From contig CM043958.1 of assembly GCA_014529385.2 (NCBI GenBank), forward strand, positions 152,114,793-152,178,792: a stretch of DNA of 64,000 nucleotides. The letters run 5' to 3'. Shown piece by piece: positions 42,714 to 54,426 of the stretch. A program made the position numbers and the translations under genes. Under the pieces are notes generated by a model, which was not told the origin of the DNA, made no database searches, and saw nothing but the letters and a program-made list of their open reading frames with translations. This DNA is from Adiantum capillus-veneris. Its lineage: Eukaryota > Streptophyta > Polypodiopsida > Polypodiales > Pteridaceae. Numbering within the stretch: the stretch's first letter is position 1; the number at the start of each line of letters is the position of its first letter.

Positions 42714-42951
42714 GGTACGAAGGTATGTTTATTAAAGAGATAAAAATTTCAAGGCCAACAGATTCCTCCATGCATCGTCCATTAGAGGAGGCTGCAAAAA
42801 TGGATGTTGCCCGTAATCATGTACCCTACCTGAGGAAAATTTGGTGCATTTGCTCGACGTTCAAATATTCACACTACTTGCATCCTAGCACAATGCACCC
42901 CTAGGCTTGCCGTGTTCCACGTGCTAGCTTTCCATCCAGTCCGACTTCGTC

Positions 42952-43001
<50 letters not shown>

Positions 43002-43205
43002 AGTTGTGGACATCAACTTTTGTGGTTCCAATTGGACAGAGAGAGTTGTGGCTAGTGTGTGCAAAATCTTGGCTAGATTCCAAGTCTACCTTAAAGAAAG
43101 CCAACGAAATTTTACAAGATTTAGAGTAGATACTGACATACTTTAGATTATGACCTAAAAACTCGAAGAGTAAGTGTGCCCTAATTTTCTTTGGCTAGGG
43201 AAAAT

Positions 43206-43257
<52 letters not shown>
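42226..43257. repeat. microsatellite cluster in the Helitron
   Basis: (GA)n at 42226-42260; (TG)n then (AG)n at 42331-42414; (AG)n at 42669-42709; (GA)n at 42955-42994; (GA)n at 43208-43256. Open frames read through these (CVCVCV, ERERER, SLSLSL) are artefacts of the repeats. Confidence 0.95.
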
Positions 43258-43259
<2 letters not shown>

Positions 43260-43312
43260 TTCTATTATCATCCTCGGAGGTCAAATATGACCTATGGGAC
43301 CAAATGAACATG

Positions 43313-44450
43313 TCACGTGGTGTGAGTGGAGGTCATAAGTGACTCTTGATGCTCAAAAGTGGCTGAAATGAGCGTCACAATAGAGAGTTCACATTGTGGT
43401 TGGGAGAGGAAGATATGTAGGGAGAGCTCATGGATGAATATATGGGGAAAAGAGGACCTAATGTGGTCAAAAGTTGAGCACTCAAGTAGAGTGTGATACT
43501 CACTCTCTTGCACTTGACGAGGGCATAAGGTGCAAAGTCGATGAGACTCCTCAACGTCCTCTCCTGCAACGTAGAGAATGGGAGCTAAGATGAATGGAGG
43601 CAATGGTGCGGATCGCACTCAACGGGATGGGGTCAAGGATGTAGGGATGGGTTTGGTTACCTCGTTCGGTGAAGAAGAGAGATTTGTAGTTTGAGGCAAT
43701 GTGTGTGGTGTAATGGATGAAGCGAGAACCTCTGGATTTCTCCCAAGCCGTGATACATTGGTGTTGTAAGAAGGCCTCATTAACTTGGGAGTCGATTGAC
43801 GCATCCTTGACCAAGTGACATGCATCCCATCTTCCAAACCATTTCTTGATGTCAAGCATCCACCCCAAACGTAGTATTTTGCTCTTGCATGTCTTTTGGA
43901 CCTTTTGACTTGCTTCATATGCGATTCTAGGAAGTCGATACAAAGGGCCACGTTGTGTCTTAAGCATGTACTCCACAATCCTTTGCATGCCCAAGACCTC
44001 AATGGGAAGTGATCCAAACTCAAGAAGTAAGAGCGTATAGGGTGTTTGTGTCTTGACTTGGAGAAAGTTGGTGAGAAAACGCTTTTGGACATTCTCAAAC
44101 TCTTTCCAAGTAGACTTCCCGATGCTACCACCCCACACCTCACTCCATAGAGAAGCACCGGTGTCACCAATGTGTCAAAGAGGTACTTTTTGAGAGCCCA
44201 ACACTTGATCTCTCCGGCATTGCACATGTTCTCAAATGCATAATAAGCCCTCTTTCCGGCTTCCAAACGATGCATTGTGCAATCCTTCCATTTATGATTG
44301 GATGGAACCTCAAGGCCAAGGTACTTGAAGCTATCTACCACTTCAAGTTGCTCATTGTAGTATACAGTGCATGGATTTTCATCATTAAGGGTCTTTACAA
44401 GCATAACCTTGGTTTTGGATCCATTCACGATCAGCCCTCTATGTAGGCAA
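43313..44450 (-). pseudogene. LINE (non-LTR) reverse transcriptase C-terminal relic
   Basis: Minus-strand frames follow each other. 44459 to about 44130: CLHRGLIVNGSKTKVM, VDSFKYLGLEVPSNHKW, KKYLFDTLVTPVLLYGVRC, the end of a LINE RT and its thumb. 44138-43551: VQKRFLTNFLQVKTQTPYTLLLLEFGSLPIE. 43618-43313: CTLCPRQVQESEYHTLLECSTF, the C-terminal Cys/His zinc site of LINE ORF2. Two frame changes (near 44130 and 43580) break it. It was carried into this place by the Helitron. Confidence 0.85.
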
Positions 44451-44461
44451 AAGCGTTCCAA

Positions 44462-44462
<1 letters not shown>

Positions 44463-44534
<72 letters not shown>

Positions 44535-44983
44535 CGAGAATTACAACTCGCAAACAGTGCGTAGAGAAAGAGAGAGAGAGAGAGAGAAGAAGTCTCCCTT
44601 ATGGAATTGCTTAGTGAGAACTCCCCATATGCCCTATAAAGGGCATTTAATTTGAAGGGCCCTTAACCACTTTCCCACAAGTTGGAGTCATAATAGGTTG
44701 CTTTGACACATGTAGAGAAGCGCATGCCAATCGGGCATCTTACCGAAGCAGTCAGTTCAGAAGAAGTATCAAGAATCTGGACGGTGGTTGGAGAGCCCTC
44801 TAAGAAAAAAGATGGATTCACCAGACTCGACGTCGTTATGCATGTTCGATGCACATCAAGAAAATCAAAAGCATATGGGCCCCATGTCAGACAAGTAAAG
44901 GACCCGACAATCGTACCTTTAGAGGGCCTATGGGGGAGCCCTCTATTCGCTCCACCTTGCTACAATTTAACATTGCTTGCTTC

Positions 44984-45048
<65 letters not shown>

Positions 45049-45124
45049 GTGATACGAAATAGCACGAGGTCTCAGGATCTATGCTACAAGTCTTTGATGA
45101 TTTGTGTGTGTGTGCACATGTGTG

Positions 45125-45156
<32 letters not shown>

Positions 45157-45160
45157 GACA
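44463..45160. repeat. second microsatellite cluster in the Helitron
   Basis: (AC)n(AG)n at 44463-44535, (AG)n near 44564-44588, (AT)n(AG)n at 44984-45042, (TG)n/(CG)n/(AC)n at 45101-45157. The segment 44600-44980 between them has no recognised gene. Confidence 0.9.
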
Positions 45161-45297
45161 AAGTGACATTGAAAGAACAATCGCAAGTGCTCTCAAATTT
45201 GTTGATCTTTTTGTGCTGTGAAATAGAAGTTAGTTTCATTATAAGAATAAAGGCAATGTTTTTTTACCACAGCAACGCGCGGGTCACGTACTAGTGA

Positions 45298-45501
45298 CTA
45301 CTTTACTGACTTTGAATTTATCTTTCCAATCACAAAGAGATCATAGAGTTTTATTTTCAATGCAATCTTGAAATTTTTGTCAATAACTTCAATAAAGTGT
45401 CTCTCTAAGGTGATCCATGCGTTGTATACAGTGGTGCAATTGTCATGATATTGCACAAATTTATCATGTAGTGAAGTGAACAAGACACCGAGCTTGCTCA
45501 T
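45298..45501 (-). pseudogene. Copia gag-like relic, left arm
   Basis: 67 residues open (MSKLGVLFTSLHDKFVQYHD..), the best-preserved version of the segment in R. Inverted partner at 47473-47685. Confidence 0.45.
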
Positions 45502-45688
45502 CTTTAGCTGCCTATTGTATCAAACTTTGGATTGTGTGTACTCTTTGTCCTTATCTAGCGGCTTAACGATAGACCACAACTGCTTTCGCATTAAGAAAAC
45601 CTTTTTTTTTTTGCGAAGTATGAAACCCTTAACCGTTGAATTGTGGATATTTTATCTCCCCTCCCCCAATGATGGTGTTCCTTTGCAT

Positions 45689-45755
<67 letters not shown>

Positions 45756-47217
45756 CCTTACCAATTTGAATGGCACTGTCTAATTCTCATGTGCAAGTTA
45801 CATCAAGCTAAAATTGTCATCATGTGTGATAGATATAGCATATATTATTAGAAAGTTTCCGAAAAATGAGCGTAAATTGTACGATGGTAACCAATTATTT
45901 GAAGCCCTTATTGATTGATGTTCAAATATTATCCCCTTCTTGGTTGCCATAAAGAATTCACAATCAAATATTTGATAGTTTTAATCAATGGTAGCGTGGG
46001 AATGGTCGCTTGAACTAAGTGCTTAAGTGTTGTTTTACGAGGAAGTGGAAAGTTTGCATTTTGAAAAGGAGGGCCTTGATGATATTCTTATAAAAGCAAG
46101 CGAGGTGAAAAATTAGCCTTACCAAGTAAAAATGTGTCATTAGCTGTAGTAATGGGAACAAGGAACAAAGTGCCTTTTAAGAATATGATATGGCAATAAG
46201 GACACACCATTTAAGAGATTGTTAGACATGGCAAGTGCAAGCTAGCCATGGGCTGCACGTGGCATGGAGTATGAAAGAGATTGATTCCATGAGCAACTAG
46301 CAAGTAATCTAGTGTGTGTTGGGAGTCAAGATGGGATGCACACAATACTTTGAGTTGGTTGTTAAATTGGCAGCATAAGCAATACATGGAGAGTTGGAAC
46401 ATTGCTATAGAGCTTGTTGGAGCAAGAGTTACAAGGCATGAAAAGTACAATTGGGATGGATGGCCATAGCAACATGTGCAATGGGTGCTTATTGCAAATA
46501 GTGTCGTACTTTTTGTGTCCTGTAACCCTTGCTCCACAAGCTTTATAGCATTGTTAAAACTCTCCATGTATTGTTTATATTGTCAATTTTGCAACCAACT
46601 CAAAGTCTTGCGTGCATCCTACCTTGGCTCCCAGCACACTCGTAATTGTTTTGACTAGATTACTTGCTACTTGCTCATGGAATCAATCTCTTTCATACCC
46701 GTTGCCACATGTAGTCCATGGCTAGCTTGCACTTCCCATGTCTAACAATCTTTTAAATGGTGTGTCCTTATTGCCACATCATATTCTTAAAAGGCTCTTT
46801 GGTCCTTGTTCCCATTACTACAACTAGTGACATAGTTCTATTTGGTAAGACTAATTTTCCACCTCGATTGCTTTTATAAGAATATCATCAAGGCCCTTCT
46901 TTTCAGAATGCAAACTTTCCACTTTCTCGAAAAACAACACTTAAGCACTTAGTACGAGCGCCCATTCCCACACTACCATTGATTAAAACCATCAAATATT
47001 TGATTGTGAATTCTTTATGGCAACCAAGAAGGTGATAAACTATGAACATCAAGCAATAAGGGCTTCAAATAAGTGTTTACCATTCTAAAATTTACGTTCA
47101 TTTTTTGTAAACTTTCTAATAATTTTATGCTATATCTATCACACATGATGATAATTATAGCTTGATGTAACTTGCACATGAGAATTAGAGAGTGCCAACA
47201 ATCAAATTGGTAAGACC

Positions 47218-47280
<63 letters not shown>

Positions 47281-47472
47281 CTATCTATCTATCTACATGC
47301 AAAGGAACACCATCATTGGGGGAGGGGAGATAAAATATCCGCAATTCAACAGTTAAGGTTTTCCACTTGGCTGAAAAAAATAAAGGTTTACTTAATGCGA
47401 AAGCAGTTGTGGTCTATCGTTAAGCCGCTAGATAAAGACGAAGAGTACACACAATCCAAAGCTTGATACATT

Positions 47473-47685
47473 ATGCAGCTAAAGATGAGCAAGCTCGGTG
47501 TTTTGTTCACTTCACTCCATGATAAATTTGTGCGATATTATGACAATTGCACCATTGTATACAACGCATGGATCACCTTGGAGAGGCATGTTGGAGTTAT
47601 TGACAAGAATTTCAAGATTACATTGAAAATAAAACTTTATGATCTCCTTACAATTGGAAAGATAAATTCAAAGTCGATAAAGTAG
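47473..47685 (+). pseudogene. Copia gag-like relic, right arm
   Basis: 70 residues (KMSKLGVLFTSLHDKFVRYYD..NAWITLERH..) with one codon lost relative to the left-arm copy. Too short to be a gene. Confidence 0.45.
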
Positions 47686-47990
47686 TCATGTATCCAAGAG
47701 TAATAATAATATCCATGTAAAATCACTAATGTACTCACCATAGCTTCATTTGGTATAAAAGACATTAGCTAGATTAGCACTTCTTTATCTAATTAGATCC
47801 TAAGAATTCTCTATGCTAGATTTCATTGACAAATCTTCTTATCCATTGCAACTGCTAATTCAACACCACTTTGCATCTACACAATTAAAGTACATTGCAT
47901 AATTGTACATTCTTGAGAGAGCAATTAAGTATTTTTTGCTCATCAAAAAGATTAATTTTTTGTTCATTTTTTGGGATACTTCCAATTTTG

Positions 47991-48140
47991 GGGTGGATTT
48001 TTCTTGAGTGCATTAGAAAATCCAAAATCTTGCTTCTATTAGTGATTGTGTGTGTGCTTAGCCCTTTAGAAAAGCTTTCAACAGATTGCTTAATGTATAT
48101 TTTTTGGAGATGATTGAAACCAAAAATCATTTTCGCCTGA

Positions 48141-48229
<89 letters not shown>

Positions 48230-48336
48230 ACTTAGGCACTTTGGTGATGGGAGACCACTCTTGGATAAGAAGTTTTCATTTGGCTAAAAGACAACCATAT
48301 CTTGTCGAAGCATAGCCTCATTAACCAATCAATCAA

Positions 48337-48367
<31 letters not shown>

Positions 48368-49029
48368 TGTGCGTGCTCTTTAACTGCACCCACATTGTCA
48401 ATAGCTTGACACTCTTGATTGATCGGTTATATTGCTACACATCCTTACTCAACTTACTCGCCCCAATTTAACTTGCAAGTTTTGTTGTCTAACGTGGGCT
48501 TCACAAGAGTCCATTGATTGCATCAAATCCTCACTATTTGCAATAAGCACCCACTGCACATGTTACTATGGCCATCCACCCCAATTGTACTTTTCGTGCC
48601 TTGTAACTCTTGCTCGACAAGCTCTATAGCATTGTTCCAAGTCTCCATGTATTGCTTATGGTGCCAGTTTTCCACCTCGCTTGCTTTTATAAGAATATCA
48701 TGAAGGCTCTCCTTTTCAAAATGCAAACTTTCCACTTCCTCGTAAAACAACACTTAAGCACTTAGTCCGAGCGTCCATTCCCACAATACCATTGATTAAA
48801 ACCATCAAATATTTGATTGTGAATTCTTTATGGCAACCAAGAAGGGGATAAACTATGAACATCAAGCAATAAGGGCTTCAAATAAGTGTTTACCATGTAA
48901 AATTTACGTTCATTTTTCATGAACTTTCTAATATTATATGCTATATCTATCACATATGATGATAATTTTAGCTTGATGTAACTTGCACATGAGAATTGGA
49001 CAGTGCCATTCAAATTGGTAATACCTTCC

Positions 49030-49078
<49 letters not shown>

Positions 49079-49231
49079 ATGCAAAGGACCACCATCATTG
49101 GGGGGGGAGATAAAATATCCACAATTCAACGGTTAAGGATTCCACACTTGGTAGACAATAAATAAAGGTTTATGTAATGCAAAAGCAGTTGTGGTCTATC
49201 GTTAAGCTGCTAGATAAGGACGAAGAGTACA
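47991..49231. repeat. R-family repeat continuing from the palindrome, with long (GT)n
   Basis: Contains (GT)n at 48145-48230, (CA)n at 48339-48363, and blocks (48420-48850) that reappear inverted at 53808-54060, then (CT)n at 49030-49077 and a block matching 47280-47450. Ends at CGAAGAGTACA (49231), where a Copia LTR begins. Confidence 0.8.
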
Positions 49232-50335
49232 TGTAGTGCTTGTGTGGAGTGTGCAAGAGAGGGAAGCATGCAAGGGAGGGGAGAAGAGAAGGGGGAAAAA
49301 GATGATGATACAAAGGGAGTTGGGTTAGTGGAGAAGAAATTCAGAGAGTAGTCAACTCTCTCACTTTCTCTCCTTATATTGAATAGGAAGAAAATAGTAA
49401 GTAAGGGTGGTTTCCCACGGCCACCTGGCCTACACCCCAACAACCTCCCACTTGAAGGTCACGGTGGCGAATAGTGGCATCAATACAGTTAGTCTATACA
49501 AAGTTGATGAAGCATCGCCTAGGGCTCATCCTACACCCATAAGTTATGTGCAATGTGTAAATTTCTTCAAGGCTAGGCTCTTCATGAGAGCACCTACGGG
49601 GTTGTTGTCAGTGTGAACCTTGAGAAGCTCGATGTGCTTGCCAGCCAACGCATCTCGTATGACATGGCATCTGACCTCTATGTGTTTTGACTTTGAGTGA
49701 AACACTGGATTCTTTGCCAAATCAATGGCACTCTGACTATCACAATGCAGTACTGGAACCTCGTGAATGCCCACATCTCCCGCTAGACGAGCTAACCATA
49801 TCACTTCCTTGCTTGTGTCAGATGCAGTAACATATTATGTCTCAGTGGTAGATGAAGACATGCAATCTTAGAGACATGATCTCCAAGAGATAGCTGCTCT
49901 AGCAAACATGAACACATAGCCAGATGTGGATCTTCTATGATCCACACAACCCGCATAATCAGCATCCGTGTAACCTACAATAGATGCATGTTGTTTTCAA
50001 AGCGTAAACACTTGCTAGTTGTACCCTTCAAGTATTTGATTTTTTTCTTCACTGCTTCCCAATGCTTCTTGCCAAGGTTTTCCATTACCTACTAACCACT
50101 CCTACTGCATGTGCAATGTCTAGTCTTGTGGCTACCATAACGTACATCAAACTGCCAACTACTAAAGAATATGGCACTTTTGCCATTTCCTCTTTCTCAG
50201 CAACTGTTTTGGGAGAATCTTCCTTGCTAAGTTTGGAGTAACCGCTCTTCTTCTTCAGTGAGGTCCGTGGCAATGTATGCCAGTTTAGATTCCTCACGTG
50301 GTTCTGCTAAGTTATGCATTTGGATTTTTCAGGCC
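49232..50335 (-). mobile_element. 3' fragment of a Copia element with LTR
   Basis: R is cut after GAAGAGTACA at 49231. The 3' LTR occupies 49232-49442 (TG..CA, 211 bp, CT-rich, with a TATA-like CAATATAAGG on the minus strand). A purine tract CTTCAAGTGGGAGGT (49457-49443) abuts it. Then come RNase H and RT remnants upstream. The 5' part is missing; the sequence changes to another element near 50335. Confidence 0.85.
49544..50300 (-). pseudogene. Copia RNase H and RT end
   Basis: 49804-49544: VLHCDSQSAIDLAKNPVFHSKSKHIEV..HVIRDALAGKHIELLKVHTDN, the RNase H core with D-S-Q-S-A and HI-x-V. 50297-50085: KLSKEDSPKTVAEKEEMAKVPYSLVVGSLMYVMVATRLDIAHAVG, the end of RT. Broken between about 49830 and 50085. 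Confidence 0.88.
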
Positions 50336-51048
50336 CATCATATGCAGTTCCAGGCTCTTTTGAGACTCGTTTGGGTTTTTGCACCACAATTTTTCTATCT
50401 TGAATAGTGTACTTCTTGTAGTGGGAAGGTGCATCAAATTCTTCATCGTTCGATTCCTCATCGTTTCCTATATTGTTTTCCAAACTTCCTTCAAGGCTCG
50501 TTTCAATTCATTGTACTTGTTGTTGCGCTCGGTTTTGGACAACTTTGTTGCTTTTTCGGTAATACTCTCCATTTGTGGTTTTTGTGTGTTCTTCTTTTTC
50601 GTTTTTGTTTTGGTTGAGTCAGGTTTCATGTATCTCTTTGATATCCCATCTTTAAGGCAATCGGTTGCTTCAACCAACCTTAAGTAATGGTTTTGTCAGT
50701 TAACAGAGGTACTCAATATTGTTTTGTTTGTTCATGCGTTTATTCCGATACCTACACTGTCTTTGAGGATTTTGGTTTGCAAAATCATAGTAGATCACTT
50801 GTCGATCCTTCCATTTGATGTTCTGATAGGAGCTACTAGAAAGATCATTGTTTGTGTTGTCCTCTAATAGCTTTTCTGTGGAGTCCTGGAATGCTTCTTC
50901 ATTCGTTTGGTCAAGGTCCCTTACTAATATCTCATCCACTATGCGTCGACAATCTGCAACTTCTTCCCTGTCACGAACTTCCAATTCTAATTTTGGATCT
51001 AGGCTGACACTCATCATCTAGAATGGAATGACATCATATCCATCCTCA

Positions 51049-51855
51049 TCACAGAATTTGGTCAATCTCATTCACGCATACGTCAAGAGTGGCCAGTATT
51101 TGCTGCCATCCAAAAGGTTTGAACATCTCTTTTGAAAAAGGCTCTAGTACATATGCCTTGTCTTGTGTTGACCTATCACGAATGCAATCTTCTTTTTTTA
51201 AATTACCACCCTCAGAAGCTTCACCTGTCCAATTGTGAGCTTTGTTTTGTAGCCAAGCCAGTATTTCTCCTTCTTCGTCAGTTGTGGAGTTTAGTTCCTC
51301 TCCTGGAGTTCGTTCCACATCTCTATAGCTATGGTCCATGACACTGATCTTTGTAGTGACATCCTTGTTTCTTAGGTAGATGTAGTCGTCACCCCAATCT
51401 TGTACCATTTTGAGCTGACGCATAAATGGTCTACCCAATATGATATTGAAATTGCCGCTCTCATCGAAATTCATAATGGTGAATGTGTGTTCATATGCAA
51501 TTCCGCAAGAGGCTACTACAATTTGCTCCAAAATGCCAATAGGTCTCTCCAGATACCCATCAATCAATTGGAGTTACATTCTAGTTTTCCAGAGAGCAGG
51601 TTTTTTCCATTTTTTCCACATTGCTTTGGTTGCTATGGCTATTCCAGGTCCACTAGCCAATATTGCTATCGACTTTATGTCTTTGTACTCCACAGACAAA
51701 GTAGTATTTCCTTCTTCTCCTTCACAATAATCTCCTGCCTTGTTCACTGGAACGGGATCATGTTTAGCTTGTTTCAAGATTTGGGTATTTAGTGTTTTTG
51801 GAAAAGCATTTGGTGGTGGAATTACCAGCCCTATTTTCTCCATTTTTTTTCCCAC
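51049..51855 (-). pseudogene. retropepsin-like protease with lost active-site Asp
   Basis: Aspartic protease that would cut the polyprotein. IKSIAILASGPGIAIATKAMW is the active-site strand, with ASG where DSG/DTG is required. Then GILEQIVVASCGI, and IILGRPFMRQLKMVQDWGDDYIYLR, the flap/ILGRPF motif of Ty3 proteases. An in-frame TAA splits it near 51570. Dead by both counts. Confidence 0.8.
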
Positions 51856-52487
51856 CTCTATCCAAAGATGAGGTCTTATATGCAGTAACTATGATAGAGT
51901 TAGCGTACAACGGATAGGGGATGACATCAACTCATGAAGAGTTTTGGTATCCATCATCGTAGGATTAGCCTTCCATTGAGATGGTACTTTCTTTACCTCT
52001 GATTTGGTTTCATGGTTGCCAATAAATGAAGGTAAAGTATTCAATGACTGAGGTTTGTTGTCTTCCAATATCTTCGTACCTGCATCACCATACAGTGATC
52101 GGATATCATTTGGGTAGAGCTCATAATCAAGGTGGTGATCGATGTTGATGACTGAAGCGTTGTGCTTCCATCTTTTCTGTTTCTGATATGTTCCCACAAA
52201 TCCTATGGCCATTGTTCTTCCACCTCAAGAATGGACAAAGGTGCTTGCGAATACATTCCAATCGTCGTATTGGTTGCTCTCCTCGTATCTAAGGGTGTTT
52301 CCTTTACAGAATCTTTTTTATCTCCATCTCCGATTCCACGTTCCTTTAACTCTTGAAATTTTTTTGCGGATTAACACCTCAGTTTTTGGAGCAGTTGGAA
52401 TTGGTGGTTCCATAAGCGCTTGAGCGGCTTGGATGAGCTCCTTGCACATCTTTAACCTCTCTTTTTCATACCCTGGGTGAGGGTACG

Positions 52488-53794
52488 TTAGCCACCTATC
52501 CTCTTGGTTTGATTAGGCTTTAACCTAGCCTCGTAAGCTTTTAAGATCGTCTCCAAGGGTTCAAAGACCTTGTCCACCAAGACAGATCCTCCCGACGGTA
52601 TTGCTGATGGCTTTGCTACATTGCCTTTTTCCTTAAGGTCTTTTTCCATAACTGTTCCTCTGTTTGCAATAATTTGGTTTCCAAAGCCGTTTTTTCTTTC
52701 TCTTTTGGCTATTATCTTGTCTCGTTTTGCCTTCCAAGATTTCCTAGGGGTTCTAACAGACAAATTTTCTATCTCTGTTTGGTTGTTTGGGGTGGGGCAT
52801 CCTTGCAGCCTCATGTGCTTGGACTCTCGTTACCGCATTTATCGGAATGGTTGGTTCTGTCTCTGATCCACTTGATCTTGGCACAATTCCAATTTTATTC
52901 ATGGTTGCTTTCCCTTTGTTATCAGGGTTTTTTGGACAAGGTGGGATGAGATGGTCATTTGTACACCATTCACAGAACCCAAAAATTTTGATTCATTCTC
53001 CTCTATGTGGACAAATTCTTGCCCAATGATCACCGCCGCATTCATAGCATGGTCCTACAGATGGTGGAGAAGCTTGTGGAGCCTCCATCAGCTGTCCTAT
53101 TCTAGGAGGATATCCCCTAGGTTTGTAGTTCTTATTTGCCATGAACATAAGCATATTTTCATTGACCAAGTAATGGTTTTTTGTTGATTGTGCTATATAT
53201 GAGGGCTCTGGCATCTCTTCAAGAACCATCCTATGGAATTTGTCCCTCCGAAGCATATGCATTCCCATCAAACCCCCTCTCATAGGTATTGTCTAAATCT
53301 TTTTGGTACGAAACTACCTGGACCATACATTAATCAGAAGCTGCTTCTATAGGTTGAGAAATCCTTACCATGGCCCTGTTTTCTTGGGGTAAAGGAAGTT
53401 GATGCCCCAACACAGGTTTAGGTATTTCTTGCCCTTGGATTGCGTTATTTGGCCCTACTTGGTATCTTGGAGGGGGGAAAAATTGATGACCTCCATGTGG
53501 CCCATATTGTCTCTCTCTAACATAGTTTCTATTATAGAAAAATTTGTGGGTTTCATGGTTTGTCCATTTTTGTTCAGTAGCACACCACTTCAGTACACGT
53601 GGTACATTTACTCCTGGCCTCTGTTGAAGGTTGCACCACTGAGTTGGGTGATCTCCTCCACAAGTGTCACATTTTTGGGTGGACGGTTGTCGTGTGTTTG
53701 GGTTCATCTTGTTTCCTTGGTTCATCCTTCTGATTACTTCCTCGATCATTTGATCAACGTCCAGCACAGTTGGGTTTTGCTCACCCAGTTTCAT
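52488..53794 (-). pseudogene. Gag nucleocapsid region with several Cys/His knuckles
   Basis: At least three knuckle-like motifs in a row (CDTCGGDHPTQWC, CYECGGDHWARICPH, CEWCTNDHLIPPCPK), an unusually high number for a plant Ty3 Gag. Frames change near 53300, 52990 and 52815. The final basic segment ends in LVDKVFEPLETILKAYEARL, shared with copy 1. Confidence 0.65.
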
Positions 53795-53800
53795 TGTGGA

Positions 53801-54062
53801 GTCACAAGTATGGATGGACAGAGCAACATGTGCAGTGGGTGCTTATTGGAAATAGCAAGGCCAAATAAATACAAGGGAAGATAGTGTGCATGTCAGGATT
53901 TGATGCAATCAATGGAAACTTGTGAAGCCCAGGTTAGACATCAAAACTTGCAAGTTAAATTGGGGCGAGTAACTTGAGTAAGGATGTGTAGCATTATTGC
54001 CGATAAATCAAGAGTGTCAAGCTATTGACAACCTGGTCACAATTAAAGAGCATGCACATGAG

Positions 54063-54095
<33 letters not shown>

Positions 54096-54205
54096 TATTG
54101 ATTGATTGATTGATGAGGCTATGCTTTGACAAGATATGGTTGTCTTTTAGCCAAATAAAAAATTCTTATCCAAGAGTGGTCTCCCATCACCAAGTGCCCA
54201 AGTGC

Positions 54206-54238
<33 letters not shown>

Positions 54239-54426
54239 AATTTAGGAGAAAATGATTTTTGGTTTCAATCATCTCCAAAAAATATAGATTAAGCAATCTG
54301 TTGAAAGCTTTTCCAAAGGGCTAAACACACACACAATCACTAATAGAAGCAAGATTTTGAATTTTCTAATGCAATCAAGCAAAATCAACCCCAATTTGGA
54401 AATTCCAAAAAAAAGAACAAAATTGA
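53801..54426. repeat. R-family repeat
   Basis: Plus-orientation R blocks: GAGCAACATGTGCAGTGGGTGC.., (TG)n at 54068-54095, ATTGATTGATTGATTGATGAGGC (54096-54118, the uninterrupted equivalent of the hAT target), (CG)/(CA)n at 54205-54238, then the fold-back arm. Cut after AAAATTGA at 54426. Confidence 0.8.

Larger units (their letters stand above)
41776..45294. mobile_element. Helitron carrying a LINE relic and microsatellites
   Basis: The 3' end AGCAACGCGCGGGTCACGTACTAG (positions 45271-45294) has the CTAG terminus and GC-rich palindromic segment of plant Helitrons. The 5' end TCTTATCATGTATAATGCAG resembles the other Helitron starts at 59887 and 62197. It sits between A (41775) and T (45295), as Helitrons do. 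Proof by empty site: the other palindrome arm reads, inverted, CTCTTGGATACA|TGACTACTTT without the element (47690-47710), and so does 4366-4385. 3,519 bp; no helicase gene, so non-autonomous. Confidence 0.92.
45295..47990. repeat. large R-family palindrome
   Basis: Left arm 45295-46450 and right arm 46502-47696 are inverted copies around a spacer of about 50 bp. The match continues outward as 41485-41775 versus 47697-47990 once the Helitron is removed, giving arms of about 1.45 kb. Each arm holds a GA/CT microsatellite (45691-45754; 47219-47279) and a Copia-gag-like relic. Arms differ at many sites. Confidence 0.88.
50336..53800 (-). mobile_element. decayed Ty3-type gag/protease region, copy 2
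   Basis: Minus-strand order: 53794-53330 (CDTCGGDHPTQWC, KWCATEQKWTNHET), 53283-52993 (CYECGGDHWARICPH), about 52992-52820 (further CEWC..H..C knuckle), 52814-52488 (LVDKVFEPLETILKAYEARL), 52212-51889, 51855-51049 (protease), 51017 to about 50400 (charged linker). It shares several segments with 33419-36242 and extends further into the protease. No RT follows. Confidence 0.78.

Noticed and set aside
42166-42743. Frames encoding THTHTH, VCVCVC, ERERER and SLSLSL runs
   Set aside because: Direct translation of (TG)n, (AC)n, (GA)n and (CT)n microsatellites. The same applies to those at 44367-45294, 45476-45776 and 60146-63871.
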